Shown here piece after piece: positions 1 to 8,635 of a DNA stretch of 15,597 bases. The DNA lies in assembly GCA_024811115.1 (NCBI GenBank), contig JAKOGH010000060.1, positions 1-15,597 on the forward strand, in the 5' to 3' direction. How positions within the stretch are numbered: the stretch's first letter is position 1; the number at the start of each line of letters is the position of its first letter. Source of the stretch: Terana coerulea. Taxonomy: Eukaryota > Basidiomycota > Agaricomycetes > Polyporales > Phanerochaetaceae. Position numbers and translations under genes: made by a program. The notes beneath the pieces were generated by a model that saw only the letters and a list, made by a program, of their open reading frames with translations, did no database searches and was not told the DNA's origin.

Positions 1-476
1 GCTGAGACGTCTTCGTAGGCCGTACTTTGGGCAAGCAGGATGGTTCAAGATGGTTGCGTCTCCTGAGCAACGCAACCTCGCTGTAGCAAGCGCTACCAGA
101 TGGAAATCCTTCGCGTATTTGGCGTTCTCGAAGGCATCCTTTCCACTCGCGAGTGGCTGATGAGCGGCAAGTTAACGGTCGCTGACATTGTCTTTGTCAT
201 GCGAGTCACCACCCTCCACTGCGCAGATAGGGTCACTAACCGATGACGAGCAGCTGGGACGATGCTGCGATCAAGTTGCTCGTGGACGATTACAACGGAT
301 TTGATCTCCTGAAGGACTTTCCAGCTGTGTATAGGTATGTGCCGCATCATCACTCGGCTTGGATTGGCCTTGACGCGTAGCTCGCTCACAGGTGGCACAA
401 CAAACTCACCAACATGCCCTCTATCGCGCAGACGCTTTCGATCTACTGGGCATCGCCGAGCGCCGCTACAACGTAA
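1..476 (+). pseudogene. URE2p-like glutathione S-transferase, 3' part, one apparent frameshift
   Basis: This is the C-terminal part of a cytosolic glutathione S-transferase, which conjugates glutathione to electrophiles. The 5' end lies outside the window. Reading frames joined across two introns give PYFGQAGWFKM, then RYQMEILRVFGVLEGIL, STREWLMSGKLTVADIVFV, WDDAAIKLLVDDYNGFDLLK and YRWHNKLTNMPS. This is the all-helical C-terminal GST domain as seen in fungal URE2p-like enzymes, with the REWL..GK.T.AD signature. Exons are about 19-200, 254-334 and 392-476. Intron 201-253 appears to have a GC donor (GCGAGT); intron 335-391 is GT-AG. The stop is TAA at 474-476. Between about 75 and 91 the frame slips by one base (the frame before 75 and the RYQMEIL frame differ) with no room for an intron. 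That suggests a pseudogene, although a sequence error is possible. Family assignment is good; function is uncertain. Confidence 0.72.
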
Positions 477-665
477 TTCATCCCAGGTGTTGCTTGCGTC
501 ACTGTAGGCTTTGTAAGTAAGAATCATATTTAGCGTTCTATCAAGTCGTCGAACCGCTCCGCCTGGCACTGAGGCGTGTAATCAACGTTCAGCGTGTGTG
601 CGCCTGCGAATCTGTATTGGCGTCAACACGCTTCGGCTTCGGGCATATAGAAAAACTCTCTAGCC

Positions 666-673
666 TATATATA
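666..673 (+). promoter_or_regulatory. TATA box of the SDR gene
   Basis: TATATATA lies 43 bases before the ATG at 716, a usual position for a fungal promoter with a short leader. The 240-base gap between the GST stop and this ATG contains no other recognisable feature. Confidence 0.55.
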
Positions 674-715
674 CAGCCCTTCTGGGAAACGGTGTCCAGC
701 AACTCTCAGGATTTC

Positions 716-1822
716 ATGGCATCTAGCGGTACACGGCCCGTATTCATTATTGCCGGTATCGGCAACGGTACTGGTACTGGTGGTTACACAGCGTAAGTCA
801 GTACCCTCTTCGATCAGTGTCGGCGTTGACTGTGGTTCTTGCATCCAGTCGTGAATTTGCCAATATTGGCTACGCTATCGGTTTGATCGCTAAGAATAAA
901 GACAACCTCCGGAGTTTGGCGGATGAGATCACTGCTGCTGGAGGAGAGGTGCATTTGCACGTTACGGCGCCTCGAACTGTGTCCTGATCACGCACTGCTT
1001 CCCTAGGCAGCATCTTACCCTGTCTCAGGCTACAACTATGACGAGATGCACGATGCATTCGAATTCTTCAAGACGCACTTTGTCAACCATGAGATACGCG
1101 GGGCACTTTGGAACGTCACCGAGGCGACGCGCAGGCCGTTTCTCGAAATGGGCAAAGACGATATACAGAAAATGAGCGACGCCGACATAGTCGCTGGTTT
1201 CTCCTTTGCGCAGGAAGCGATCAAAGCGTTCAAGCCGCTGACGTAAGTATCGATATTTTTCATCCTTTATAGTCATTCACCATAAAATCCTAGGCCAAAC
1301 GAGCACGGAAAGCGAGGTTTCCTTAGCTTCACCAGTGCGACCGGTGCGCGGCGCGGTGCACCGAACTGCACCGTCTCAGCGACCGGGAAGTTCGCTTTGA
1401 GAGCGCTCTCTCAAAGCATTGCCAAGGAGTTCAAGGGCGACGACATTCATGTGACAACTCCAATATCCTGCAACATCCAAGGCTAATTGCTTCCTAGGTC
1501 TCGCATGCTATTATCGACGGCATGATTTTGACGGAGCGATGGAAAGCCCAGTTCGGTGATTCCTGGTACTCCGAGAAGACGCAGGACGAGACGCACCGAG
1601 TACATCCTCTCAGCATTGCGAAAGTAAGCCATGCTACGCTTTTCTGCCAGTGACGTATCTCAGATATTCCCTCTACTTAGGCATATGTGTATCTCGCTCA
1701 GCAAGATCGTTCCGCATGGACCTGGGAACTTGACTGTAAGTCGCGAAATCGGTTCAACGTTACGTGGTTAACCTAGTGATACTGTGCCAGTACGTCCATC
1801 CCACGAGACTTGGACATGGTAG
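716..1822 (+). CDS. Short-chain dehydrogenase/reductase (SDR), seven exons
   Basis: This is an NAD(P)-dependent oxidoreductase of the SDR superfamily; the substrate cannot be inferred. Proposed exons are 716-792, 849-948, 1007-1242, 1294-1450, 1498-1623, 1681-1735 and 1791-1822. They sum to 783 bases, exactly 261 codons with TAG at the end, and every junction keeps phase, which strongly supports an intact gene. The N-terminus reads PVFIIAGIGNGTGTGG, a glycine-rich nucleotide-binding turn in a beta-alpha-beta start. Later come RGALWNVTEATRRPFLEMG, GFLSFTSATGARRG, then SATGKFALRALSQSIAKEF and HVSHAIIDGM. The protein ends ELDLRPSHETWTW. The usual Tyr of YxxxK is Ser here (S-A-T-G-K) while Lys is kept, so catalysis may be atypical, or the protein belongs to a divergent fungal SDR branch. 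The boundaries of the 949-1006 intron (GTGCAT donor) are the least certain. A TATA box stands at 666 and a convergent gene ends 79 bases downstream. Confidence 0.85.
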
Positions 1823-3029
1823 ATTCTAAATCACTTCACAACCGAATTCATGTAAAACCGATAAACCGAGTCTGATAAATGCAAAATGATGATCTCTCTG
1901 ACTATCGACACATGCTCCTGTGTTCACCCTCAGCCCAATCCCTAAATCGCGCTCATCAACGTCGGTGTAGTGGGATCAAGGATGATGAATATGCGTACCT
2001 CTCTTGGCAGCGAGTACCGCAGTACGCGACACGAAAGCAGCCCTGGCAGAGCCGCATGCGATGAGCGGGTTTGCAGATACTGCAAAGACAGTCCTGCCAA
2101 TTGCATCTCTCCAAGGGCGAAAAATATCGGACCCTCGTCGGGCTCGAGGCTTTTCCCGAGTGTGAACCACGCTGCCGCGACGTCCTTCCACTCTGGGTGA
2201 ACTAGCAGTGAACTTTCATTGATCTCCGCCGCCGTTGACCACCAGAGCTTTCTGCTGAGCCGTCTGAGCAGCTTAAGACGCACAGGGATTCGAACATCTC
2301 GTGCTCTACGGGCTTGATGTTGAATGAAAGTGGCATCACAAAATGTGATAATAACAAAGAAGAGTGCTGTTTGGGTATAATGTAGATCTCAGTCGAGAAA
2401 GTGTGGAGGAAACGTACGGGAGTGTCTACTCATAGAGCCGCCTTCAGATGACACTGGTGCCAGGCTTTGGGCGATGAGCGCGACCAGAGCATGCAGACAA
2501 GACTCAGGAAGTATGTCATTGATCCCAATATTGATGCTCCGGGTGGCAAAACTGGACATTCGGGCCAATGCCATCAACATAACTGATAATCTGGCGGATA
2601 TTATACTAGACATGAGACTCACGAAACAACTGTCATAACCATAGCCAAAAGTACTTTAGCATCCCGCGCCACGTAACCCCTACAGGCTTGTCTCCGGGCA
2701 GCAGCAAGACCGTACTGCAAAACGTTGTATTTCATGCTTGTCCTGAGAATCATCGTGTCTTCGCCATTGAAGGATGGATGGAGAAACCGTGAGCTAAGAG
2801 CGCCTAGTTTATCCAGCAAAATATCATTGTATCAACAATTATCTCATCTTTGAGGTCTCGAACCATTGTTCTTGCCAGATCATCAGCGGTAATATCATAC
2901 CGCTCGGCGATAGCTTTGTAAATTGGGTCGTGTTGCTCCTCTGTATACAGTTCGACGCAGAACCATCAGTAAAAGAGTGGAGCACTGACGCCCTGACAGC
3001 CCTGACGCCGTCTGACGAGTACTGATAAA

Positions 3030-3084
3030 GGATTAGACGCCTGGGTTCGAGCCCCATAGGAGCCATGTTCCTTTAGTATTTTTT
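3030..3084 (+). other. tRNA-like 3' half with B box and Pol III terminator, inside the transposon
   Basis: GGTTCGAGCCC at 3044-3054 matches the RNA polymerase III B box. TGGG-TTCGAGC-CCCA folds as a T arm, the sequence goes on as TAGGAGCCA like an acceptor end with CCA, and a run of six T follows at 3079-3084, a Pol III stop. No matching 5' acceptor strand, D arm or anticodon arm is visible upstream, so this is a tRNA-derived relic or SINE-like piece and not a tRNA gene. Confidence 0.5.
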
Positions 3085-3250
3085 ATTTACCATTATTCTA
3101 CGTTGTCTCAGTGCCGAAACTAAAGTATGCACCATGATTCTGACATCCCTAATGCTTGTGGATTGCTTGAGGAAGCCCAAACTTGCGAGAGGTGCTGAAC
3201 AGGTCTGAGAGCGCTCGACGAGCCGGCTGAGGCTGACGCCCCTGATGGCC

Positions 3251-3288
3251 CTGACGAGCCCTGATAAAGCTTTATCAGGGCTCGTCAG
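3251..3288. repeat. 38-bp perfect palindrome
   Basis: Nineteen bases beginning CTGACGAGCCCTGATAAAG are followed directly by their exact reverse complement, centred on AAGCTT with no spacer. After one mismatch three more pairs extend it. It lies close to the right end of the transposon at 2967-3307, and its arm resembles the left subterminal sequence near 3012-3030. It could form a cruciform or be a subterminal transposase-binding or fold-back structure. Confidence 0.9.
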
Positions 3289-4167
3289 CGCCTCCACGGT
3301 TTTGCTGATGACGCCGAGTTAGCGAGCGCCTCCGAACGTCTGGCCTTCTTGTCCTTTGTGTGTATCCATAACGGCAATAGCACATGCGGCAAATGATTAG
3401 TCTCGCCAATGTGCCGAATATCAAAACTAAAGCAAGGCGTTATGATAAGTCAACGCATCCAGGGCACCGGAGCGACTGTTGGTTTACTTGCCTGAGTGTT
3501 GCCCGCAGTTCTCGCGTGCTCATAGCGACGGAAGACAATATACTTGTCATGAAGCCTTCTCGCGGAGGCGTCATTGTTGTGTCGACCCCAACCAGTAGGC
3601 GGCGAAAAGACGGCGACGCAATGTGCCATAGGTTGTCCCATAGCCTAGGAGACTGGGAAAGAACAAGGTCGATGCCTTCGGAGATGTCTTTTCGGCATGT
3701 GTGCAAGTCTGCGCTTGTGGATGATCTGCTTGAAATCAATCTTGCCACGCAAAAGTCATACATCTGCAGCATTACGAAGGTATATGGCTGTCATGTTGAA
3801 AAGTGAACATATGCGCTATTGCGAAAGATTGGCATGCTAACCTGGATAGGTTTTTTTTGTAATGCTTGGAGTTTGTCACGCTAGAGTGCAGTTCCTCTGC
3901 GCTAAACCCACAGAGCTGTCCATCTAAAACTACGTTTACTATTAAGGGTATGATGCCCGCAGCGAACAACGTCAACCATATGGCGCCGTTGTCTTCCAGC
4001 TGTGGCCGGCGTATGAAATCGATTACAGCTCCTAGTAGTTTGGCAAAGTCCTGACGATTCTGCCGTGTTGAGCGATGCAGTTCTGTGAGGGCTGCGCAGA
4101 AATTGTCTGCTTCGAGCGTGGAGGTTGGTAAGGAGTCCATTGAGGACGGTTGCAGTACTACTTAGTA

Positions 4168-4639
4168 TGCGATTGAAGGAGTCCGATAAGGTAGCAAATC
4201 AATCGGAAGTGTGCGTTTGGGATCTTCTGGCGGGATTTAAGTGTTAATGCTGAAAATTCATGACATTGATCAGTATGCTCTCTAGGATGAAGCTCGTAGG
4301 TATGTACCTGTACCAGCAGCACGCGATCGCGGTAGCCTACATACAGGGCGCTTCCTCACCTTGACTACACCACCGGGTGACCCGGTCCCTCGAGCTGAGG
4401 TTGCTGGCGCCCCAGGGCTGGATCAAGCTCTGGTCGGACCCGCCGGACATACGGATCATCAGCCCGGAGCGGGCTCGCGACTCTCAACCTTGGTTTGCCC
4501 CTCCTCCCAGCTTGATCCAGGTTGCGTGCTCCGCTTCGCTTTGAGCCTCTGATCTCGAGGGTTGAACTGACCTCTGTCAGAGTCTCCTATCAACCTCCGC
4601 CATCGATCCTCGTTATCGATGTCAACCACCCGCCAGCGC
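4168..4639. other. Intergenic stretch with a 12-bp inverted repeat
   Basis: No convincing gene. CTGGATCAAGCT at 4418-4429 is repeated inverted at 4509-4520 (AGCTTGATCCAG) around an 80-base GC-rich spacer. The stretch leads into the TATA box at 4640 and may be promoter sequence of the unit that follows. Confidence 0.4.
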
Positions 4640-4645
4640 TATAAG
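4640..4645 (+). promoter_or_regulatory. TATA-like box of the unrecognised gene at 4737
   Basis: TATAAG lies 97 bases before ATG 4737 and is followed by a CT-rich tract (CCTCCACTCTCACTCAG) as at fungal transcription starts. The start context GCCGCCACGATGA is good. Confidence 0.45.
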
Positions 4646-4736
4646 TTTTCGTGAGTAAGACATCGGAGTCTCTGACACACTCGTTCACAACCTCCACTCT
4701 CACTCAGTATTCAGCTGCCGGACAACCGCCGCCACG

Positions 4737-5382
4737 ATGAAGGGGCTGTCTCGGTTTTATGATCACAAGTCCTTGGACAGGTGAGTTTTGACAACGCTGC
4801 TCGGACCTCATCTGCTCATCCTTATGGATGCCAGGATGGAGGCGAGGATGGTAAAGTGTCGCCGATCCCGACTCTGCTGGTGAAGGTGTGAGATGCCGAC
4901 GCATAGGTCGTTGTCATTGTGGTAAGATAGACTTACCTGCCTTGAGGCCGTGCACTGATCAGCTCTGTTTCAACAGCCGGCAGACATGGATGAAAACTTC
5001 AAAGAACGTCGGGACTCGCTCTCTGTTAGTGCGTCCTCTTCCGCTGACTCCCGGCTTTCTATCCCGCGAAGCTCACCTTCACTGCAGGCAACAGCAGCCC
5101 GTACTACCCTATTCCCCGACACACGCTTCCTCCCTCGACCATCCCGGTCGCTACCGGTGGCTTCTGTCATGCAGCCTGACGAAGCAGTCCATGTTCTTCG
5201 GGTACAACAGTGTGAGTCATACCATCACCGTCACTCACACAGACATACTGACATTTCACTTTACAGAACAGTTTCTTCGCGAAGCTCTGATGTTCTGTCA
5301 CCAATTTCCCCAACATGCACTGGTTGCATTACTTGTTCTTGTACTTATCACAGTAAGTGGTAGTTGGTCTCACCAGCAGTAA
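4737..5382 (+). CDS. Unrecognised multi-exon gene or gene relic
   Basis: I do not recognise the product. The first exon, 4737-4780, reads MKGLSRFYDHKSLD and ends at a strong donor (AGGTGAGT). A likely acceptor is CCAG at 4831-4834. After a possible acceptor at 4975 (TTTCAACAG) comes ADMDENFKERRDSLSVSASS, a Ser/Arg-rich low-complexity stretch. Another GTGAGT donor at about 5211 and TTTACAG at about 5266 flank a small intron. In one frame these join FFGYNS to NSFFAKL, followed by a TGA. I could not find one uninterrupted spliced frame, so it may be a pseudogene or my exon choices may be wrong. TATA box, start context, splice signals and the AATAAA at 5457 support a transcribed unit. Confidence 0.35.
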
Positions 5383-5456
5383 GGAGTATGGGTGAGTATC
5401 ACAAGCCAGCATAGTGTATTGTATGTATATTCCTGCATGTATTGCGTCTGCTCAAC

Positions 5457-5462
5457 AATAAA
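5457..5462 (+). terminator. Poly(A) signal of the unit starting at 4737
   Basis: AATAAA lies about 75-100 bases after the last coding-like sequence, in an AT-rich stretch with TGTATGTATATT upstream. This fits a 3' end for the upstream unit. Confidence 0.45.
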
Positions 5463-6687
5463 TGCGATTTTATCACAATAATGTCTATGTCTGATGAGGG
5501 TTACCATATATGGTATGCAAGGCAGCAAGCTTCTGACAAATCCTGGGGACGGCGCTGAGTGCGACAAGCTCAGATTGCCCTTGCGAGCAGGCTGACGCAG
5601 CCCCAGTCCCAGCCCTGAAGCGACCTGCCGAAGGGAAGCTTGGAATAAGATGTGCTCACTTTTCTCAACATGACCCTGGTATCAGATTGATTATAGGATC
5701 GGAGACCGGGTCTGATCCAGACCCCACCAAGGCTGCGCTAACCCTCGCCGCTGCCCCGGTAGTGTACGTTTGGCAGCGTGGGCGCTAAGTTCGTGGATTT
5801 GGCGGGAACGGGCCGGTGGCCGAAACAACGTCTCAGCATGTCTCGGCCTGTTCCGTCGATTCTGTTTCCTGGATGTCCTTAGCACCTCTCCCAAGGGCCA
5901 GCTCGAGCTCATTACACGCACATCTTGTTACTGCATCCCATCTTCGACGCACTGCCATATAGCTATGAAGAAGTACCAATACGGCAAAAAGGGGTGCAGA
6001 ACTAGTCGGTACAGTGTTCTATTCATAGTTTTATATGTCAAGTTGACTGTCTTCGCAATCTCTGCTTACCCTGGACCGCCCTCCTTGGGCAGCCATCTCA
6101 AGAAGCATCATTACGCCTTGCTGCCCTCTACCGACCGTGGCCAGTCAACAGACATATCCTCGTTGACTCGCCGACAAAGGCATGTTCTCGCCAGATCATG
6201 GTCTTGTTCGTGCGACCCGCAAGCAAAATCAAAGAACGGCTTGCAAGTCCTTCCGTCTCCAGCTCTTGTAGCGACATTAACCTCGAGGCTCAAACGTACA
6301 GATGATTAGGTGGCGTGGACTATTGGATCTGCATCGGCAAGTATCATGCACTCGCAGGTCTCTGAAATGAACAAGACATCAGGTCGGATATACTAATGTC
6401 TGGGGATCGGCATGCATATGTCATAACGAGGTCCCCATACGACATTGCCACTCAGAATGAACACCCGGCCTTCCAACTTCGGTGCCGAGGAACAGCGTAA
6501 AGCATGTTGTGGATTTGCAGATGTGAAGGTACTTCTCTGGTTTCATGTTCGGATAGAACTTCCGTAACCTGATGTTGCGGTTCTATAGTTTTGCTGGCTC
6601 ACAAAATTGGATTGCCACCGTCATGTCTACGTGGTAGCAAGGCTGCAGCTTGTTCAAACAAACACAGAATTTTCATACTTCCTCAAG
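5463..6687. other. Long stretch without a recognisable gene
   Basis: An open frame of 179 codons runs at 5770-6309, but its composition is not protein-like and I recognise no domain, signal or splice structure. Near 6551-6591 an imperfect inverted repeat (ATAGAACTTCCGTAAC and GTTGCGGTTCTAT) could form a hairpin upstream of the oxalate decarboxylase promoter. Otherwise I see nothing firm here. Confidence 0.4.
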
Positions 6688-6693
6688 TATAAA
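6688..6693 (+). promoter_or_regulatory. TATA box of the oxalate decarboxylase pseudogene
   Basis: TATAAA lies 109 bases before ATG 6797, followed by a CT-rich tract (CTCACACATCCCC, CTCTCCTCTTCTCC) typical of fungal core promoters. The promoter appears better preserved than the gene. Confidence 0.5.
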
Positions 6694-6796
6694 GACTGTA
6701 ACCTCACCTTCGTCTTGTTGGCAAGACATCTCAGTCTCACACATCCCCAACCCCACAACCTCTCCTCTTCTCCGCAAACTATCAGGAACTTCAAAT

Positions 6797-8119
6797 ATGA
6801 AGCCAAGCCTGACCTCACTAGTCTGTGCCGCTCTACTGTCTGGACGCACATCTGGCGCACCTGCCAGCATTGTATTCGACTCAGTCCCGGTCGCCCTTTC
6901 ATCTTCTGCGGTAGATCCCATCGCTGACCGCGAGGTATACCAGTGACAACTCAAACAGGCTTGCTTGGAGTCCCGTCACAGCCGATGCGCCCCAACCCAT
7001 CCGCGAGGGCCTCGGCTCGACTATCCTAGGACACAGAATGTCGCGATTGATCAACAGAATCCTAACCTGTTGGCTCCACCGACTACCTGACGCCGGCAGT
7101 GTGTAAGTGACTTCGTCGTGTGGTTTTGGTGGACAAAGATGTTAATATGTGGTTTCAACAGCGGAAATGTGAAGTGGCCAATGAGCCTGAGCCACAATCG
7201 TCTCCAGGATAGGGCGGATGGGCTCGTTAGCAAACGCTGCGGTCATGCCATTGGCTCGGGATGGCCGGTGTCAACATGCATCTTGAAGCGGGCGCAGTCA
7301 GAGAGCTGCATTGGCACAAGACTGCTGAGGTACGCCCGATCGTACAACTTTTCATCCATGCACTGAAACCAGTCTTGTCAGTGGGCCTATGTGCTTGACG
7401 GCTACACTCAAGTCACTTCGCGAACCCCGATGGCCAGAACTTCCTTTCGACCGTCGGGCCTGGGGACCTTTGGTACTTTCCTCCCAGCGTGCCCCACTTG
7501 CTCCAAGCGACCGCTGACTCAGTGAATGGTACCGAGTTCCTGCTGGTCTTCCCTGATGGCAACTTCAGTGAAGACTCAACCTTCCTGGTAAGTATAACCG
7601 TCTCAGAAGCATACCCTAGTGTACTCACATCGTGCAACAGTTGACAAATTGGCTAGCACATGTGCCCAAGGACGTACTAGCGAAGAACTTCCAGACAAAT
7701 ATTTCCGCATTTGACCACATCCCCGCGAATGAGCTGTATATTTTCCCAGCTGAAGCGCCTTCCTCCTCGCTGTCAGCGCCCTCCAACCTGCAGGGCCAAG
7801 TTCCCTCCTCGTATACATACTTGTTCTCCAAAGTCAACGAGACGGCGCTTTCTGGGCGGTAACGTCGCGAACATTGGCAACACTACTCTGAAGTTCCTCG
7901 AGATCTTCAACACCGGTGTGTATTTCTTCACACACAGTGTACGCATGCTCTGATGGTTTGTGTGCAGACCGCTACCAGACATCTCTTTGAGTCAGTAGCT
8001 GGCTCTTACCCTACCGCTCTTTTGTCAAGCGCATCTCCAGCTCCCTCGAGGATGTGATTAACGATCTGAACAAGACCAAGGCAGTCGTCATTGGCCCCCA
8101 TAATTCTACATCTCACTAA
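6797..8119 (+). pseudogene. Oxalate decarboxylase (bicupin) pseudogene, second cupin largely deleted
   Basis: This is the relic of a secreted Mn-dependent enzyme that turns oxalate into formate and CO2. MKPSLTSLVCAALLSG is a signal peptide. Fragments in shifting frames read PIREGLGSTILG, DQQNPNLLAPP, GNVKWPMSLSHNRLQD, MAGVNMHLEAGAVRELHWHK (first cupin metal motif with HWH and the following TAE) and NPDGQNFLSTVGPGDLWYFP. They continue LLVFPDGNFSEDSTFL, LTNWLAHVPKDVLAKNFQTN and SYTYLFSKVNETALSG. Near 7861-7867 the sequence jumps to NVANIGNTTLKFLEIFNT, skipping roughly 90-100 residues that hold the second cupin's metal site. Indels occur near 7032, 7090, 7212, 7418 and 7985, and a TAG replaces Trp in SQWLALTP. 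The end reads DVINDLNKTKAVVIGP with TAA at 8117. Introns are clear at about 7101-7160, 7330-7380, 7588-7640 and 7915-7968. Confidence 0.87.
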
Positions 8120-8337
8120 ATACCCATCGGTAGCAGAGTTCGTGTAGCAGAGTTTGTAAGAGAATTGTTCCACCACTGTACAATTGTGTAATACTGTATA
8201 TTATGATTGCATCCCCCTGCTCTCCCCGCCCCCCTGCAGGGCCCCGAGGCCCTCCGAATTGGCCTTAGTGCTCACTGCAGTAAGCTCAGAGCTGTGGGCG
8301 AAGGCCCACCCCGCCCCGGGCTAGCCACTTACCTGGA
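8120..8337. other. Intergenic spacer up to the duplication breakpoint
   Basis: No gene. The first part is AT-rich (possible 3' end of the decarboxylase). From 8220 it becomes very GC-rich, with a loose hairpin between GGCCTTAGTGCTCAC (about 8262) and GTGGGCGAAGGCC (about 8295). This GC-rich block abuts the duplication start and may be part of an unidentified repeat. Confidence 0.4.
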
Positions 8338-8339
8338 AT

Positions 8340-8570
8340 GAGACGCACCGAGTACATTCTTCAGCATTGCAAAAGTAAGCCATGATAAACCTTCTGCGAG
8401 TGACATATCCCAAATATTCTCCCTGCTTAGGCCTATGTGTATCATGCTCAGCAAGATCGCTCCGTGTGAACCTGGGAACTTGACTGTGAGTCATAATTTT
8501 AGTTCGATGTTACGCGGTTAACTGAGCGATACTGTGCAGTACGTCCATCTCACGAGACTTGGACATGGCC
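8340..8570 (+). pseudogene. SDR tail fragment, duplicated and dead
   Basis: This matches the last three exons and two introns of the SDR at 716-1822, starting at the ETHRVH codons. One base is missing after GTACAT (about 8361), the Trp codon of SAWTWELD has become TGA (8467-8469), and the original stop codon is lost (TGGCCGATT in place of TGGTAG). It has no 5' part and cannot encode an enzyme. Confidence 0.85.
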
Positions 8571-8635
8571 GATTCTGAATTCTTCACAACCGAGTTCATG
8601 TAAAAACCGATAGACCGAGTCCGATAAATACGAAA

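Larger units (their letters stand above)
2967..3307. mobile_element. Non-autonomous TIR transposon (hAT-like termini) inside MYND copy 1
   Basis: The block is absent from the duplicate at the equivalent place (about 9695-9700), so it is an insertion or the result of one. It starts CAGTAAAAGAGTGGAGCACT and its other end, reverse-complemented, starts CAGCAAAACCGTGGAGGCGC, imperfect terminal inverted repeats of about 24 bp. Subterminal CTGACG and CTGATAAAG motifs recur at both ends. Flanking GACGCAGA (left) and GACGCCGA (right) might be a diverged 8-bp duplication, but they are not directly adjacent on the left, so the exact boundaries are uncertain. There is no transposase reading frame. The hAT assignment rests only on CAG-type ends and the possible 8-bp duplication. 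Confidence 0.6.
1902..4140 (-). pseudogene. MYND zinc-finger protein, pseudogene copy 1
   Basis: This is a helical protein of unknown role ending in a MYND-type zinc finger, a protein-interaction module. It starts at ATG 4140 (MDSLPTSTLEADNFCAALTE). The C-terminus, joined over an intron at about 1941-1997, reads C-x2-C-x8-C-x2-C-x4-Y-C-x3-C-QERDWAEGEHRSMCR then TAG (1902-1904), so all eight zinc ligands are present. Other segments are DISEGIDLVLSQSPRLWDNL and TSMKYNVLQYGLAAARRQ. Lesions relative to the copy at 8636-10514: two extra bases in an A8 run (3851-3858); a one-base shift near 3320-3350; a transposon at 2967-3307; about 8 extra bases near 2822-2830; a TGA in place of Trp (2389-2391); and a 20-base deletion near 2122-2141 that puts the finger out of frame. 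The gene is therefore dead although the finger itself looks perfect. Confidence 0.8.
1588..4167. repeat. Segmental duplication, copy 1 (direct repeat of 8338-10538)
   Basis: From the fifth SDR exon through the start of the MYND gene, this stretch aligns base by base with 8338-10538 in the same orientation, with many substitutions and indels. The homology begins inside SDR coding sequence (GAGACGCACCGAGTACAT in both) and ends at GCAGTACTACTTA just upstream of the MYND start codon. Copy 1 carries the complete SDR; copy 2 has only its tail. Copy 1 is also longer because of the transposon at 2967-3307. Confidence 0.85.

Noticed and set aside
93..569. 158-codon open frame on the minus strand
   Set aside because: It lies antisense to the GST exons, which carry clear family motifs and introns on the plus strand; the minus frame has no recognisable character.
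3030..3084. Complete tRNA gene
   Set aside because: Only the T arm, acceptor-like 3' strand and terminator are visible; no paired acceptor 5' strand, D arm or anticodon arm.
3384..3806. 140-codon plus-strand open frame
   Set aside because: It is the antisense shadow of the MYND copy 1 exon that reads DISEGIDLVLSQSPRLWDNL on the minus strand, which is conserved in the duplicate.
4418..4520. Inverted repeat as a transposon
   Set aside because: The arms are only 12 bp, with no flanking duplication and no extension, so it may be chance or a promoter feature.
5770..6309. 179-codon open frame, the longest in the window
   Set aside because: No domain, signal peptide or conserved composition; rich in Ser, Arg, Cys and His as in random frames. 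Kept only as a remark in the intergenic entry.
8220..8335. GC-rich block as a transposon end or CpG-type element
   Set aside because: The hairpin is imperfect and I see no terminal repeats or target duplication.
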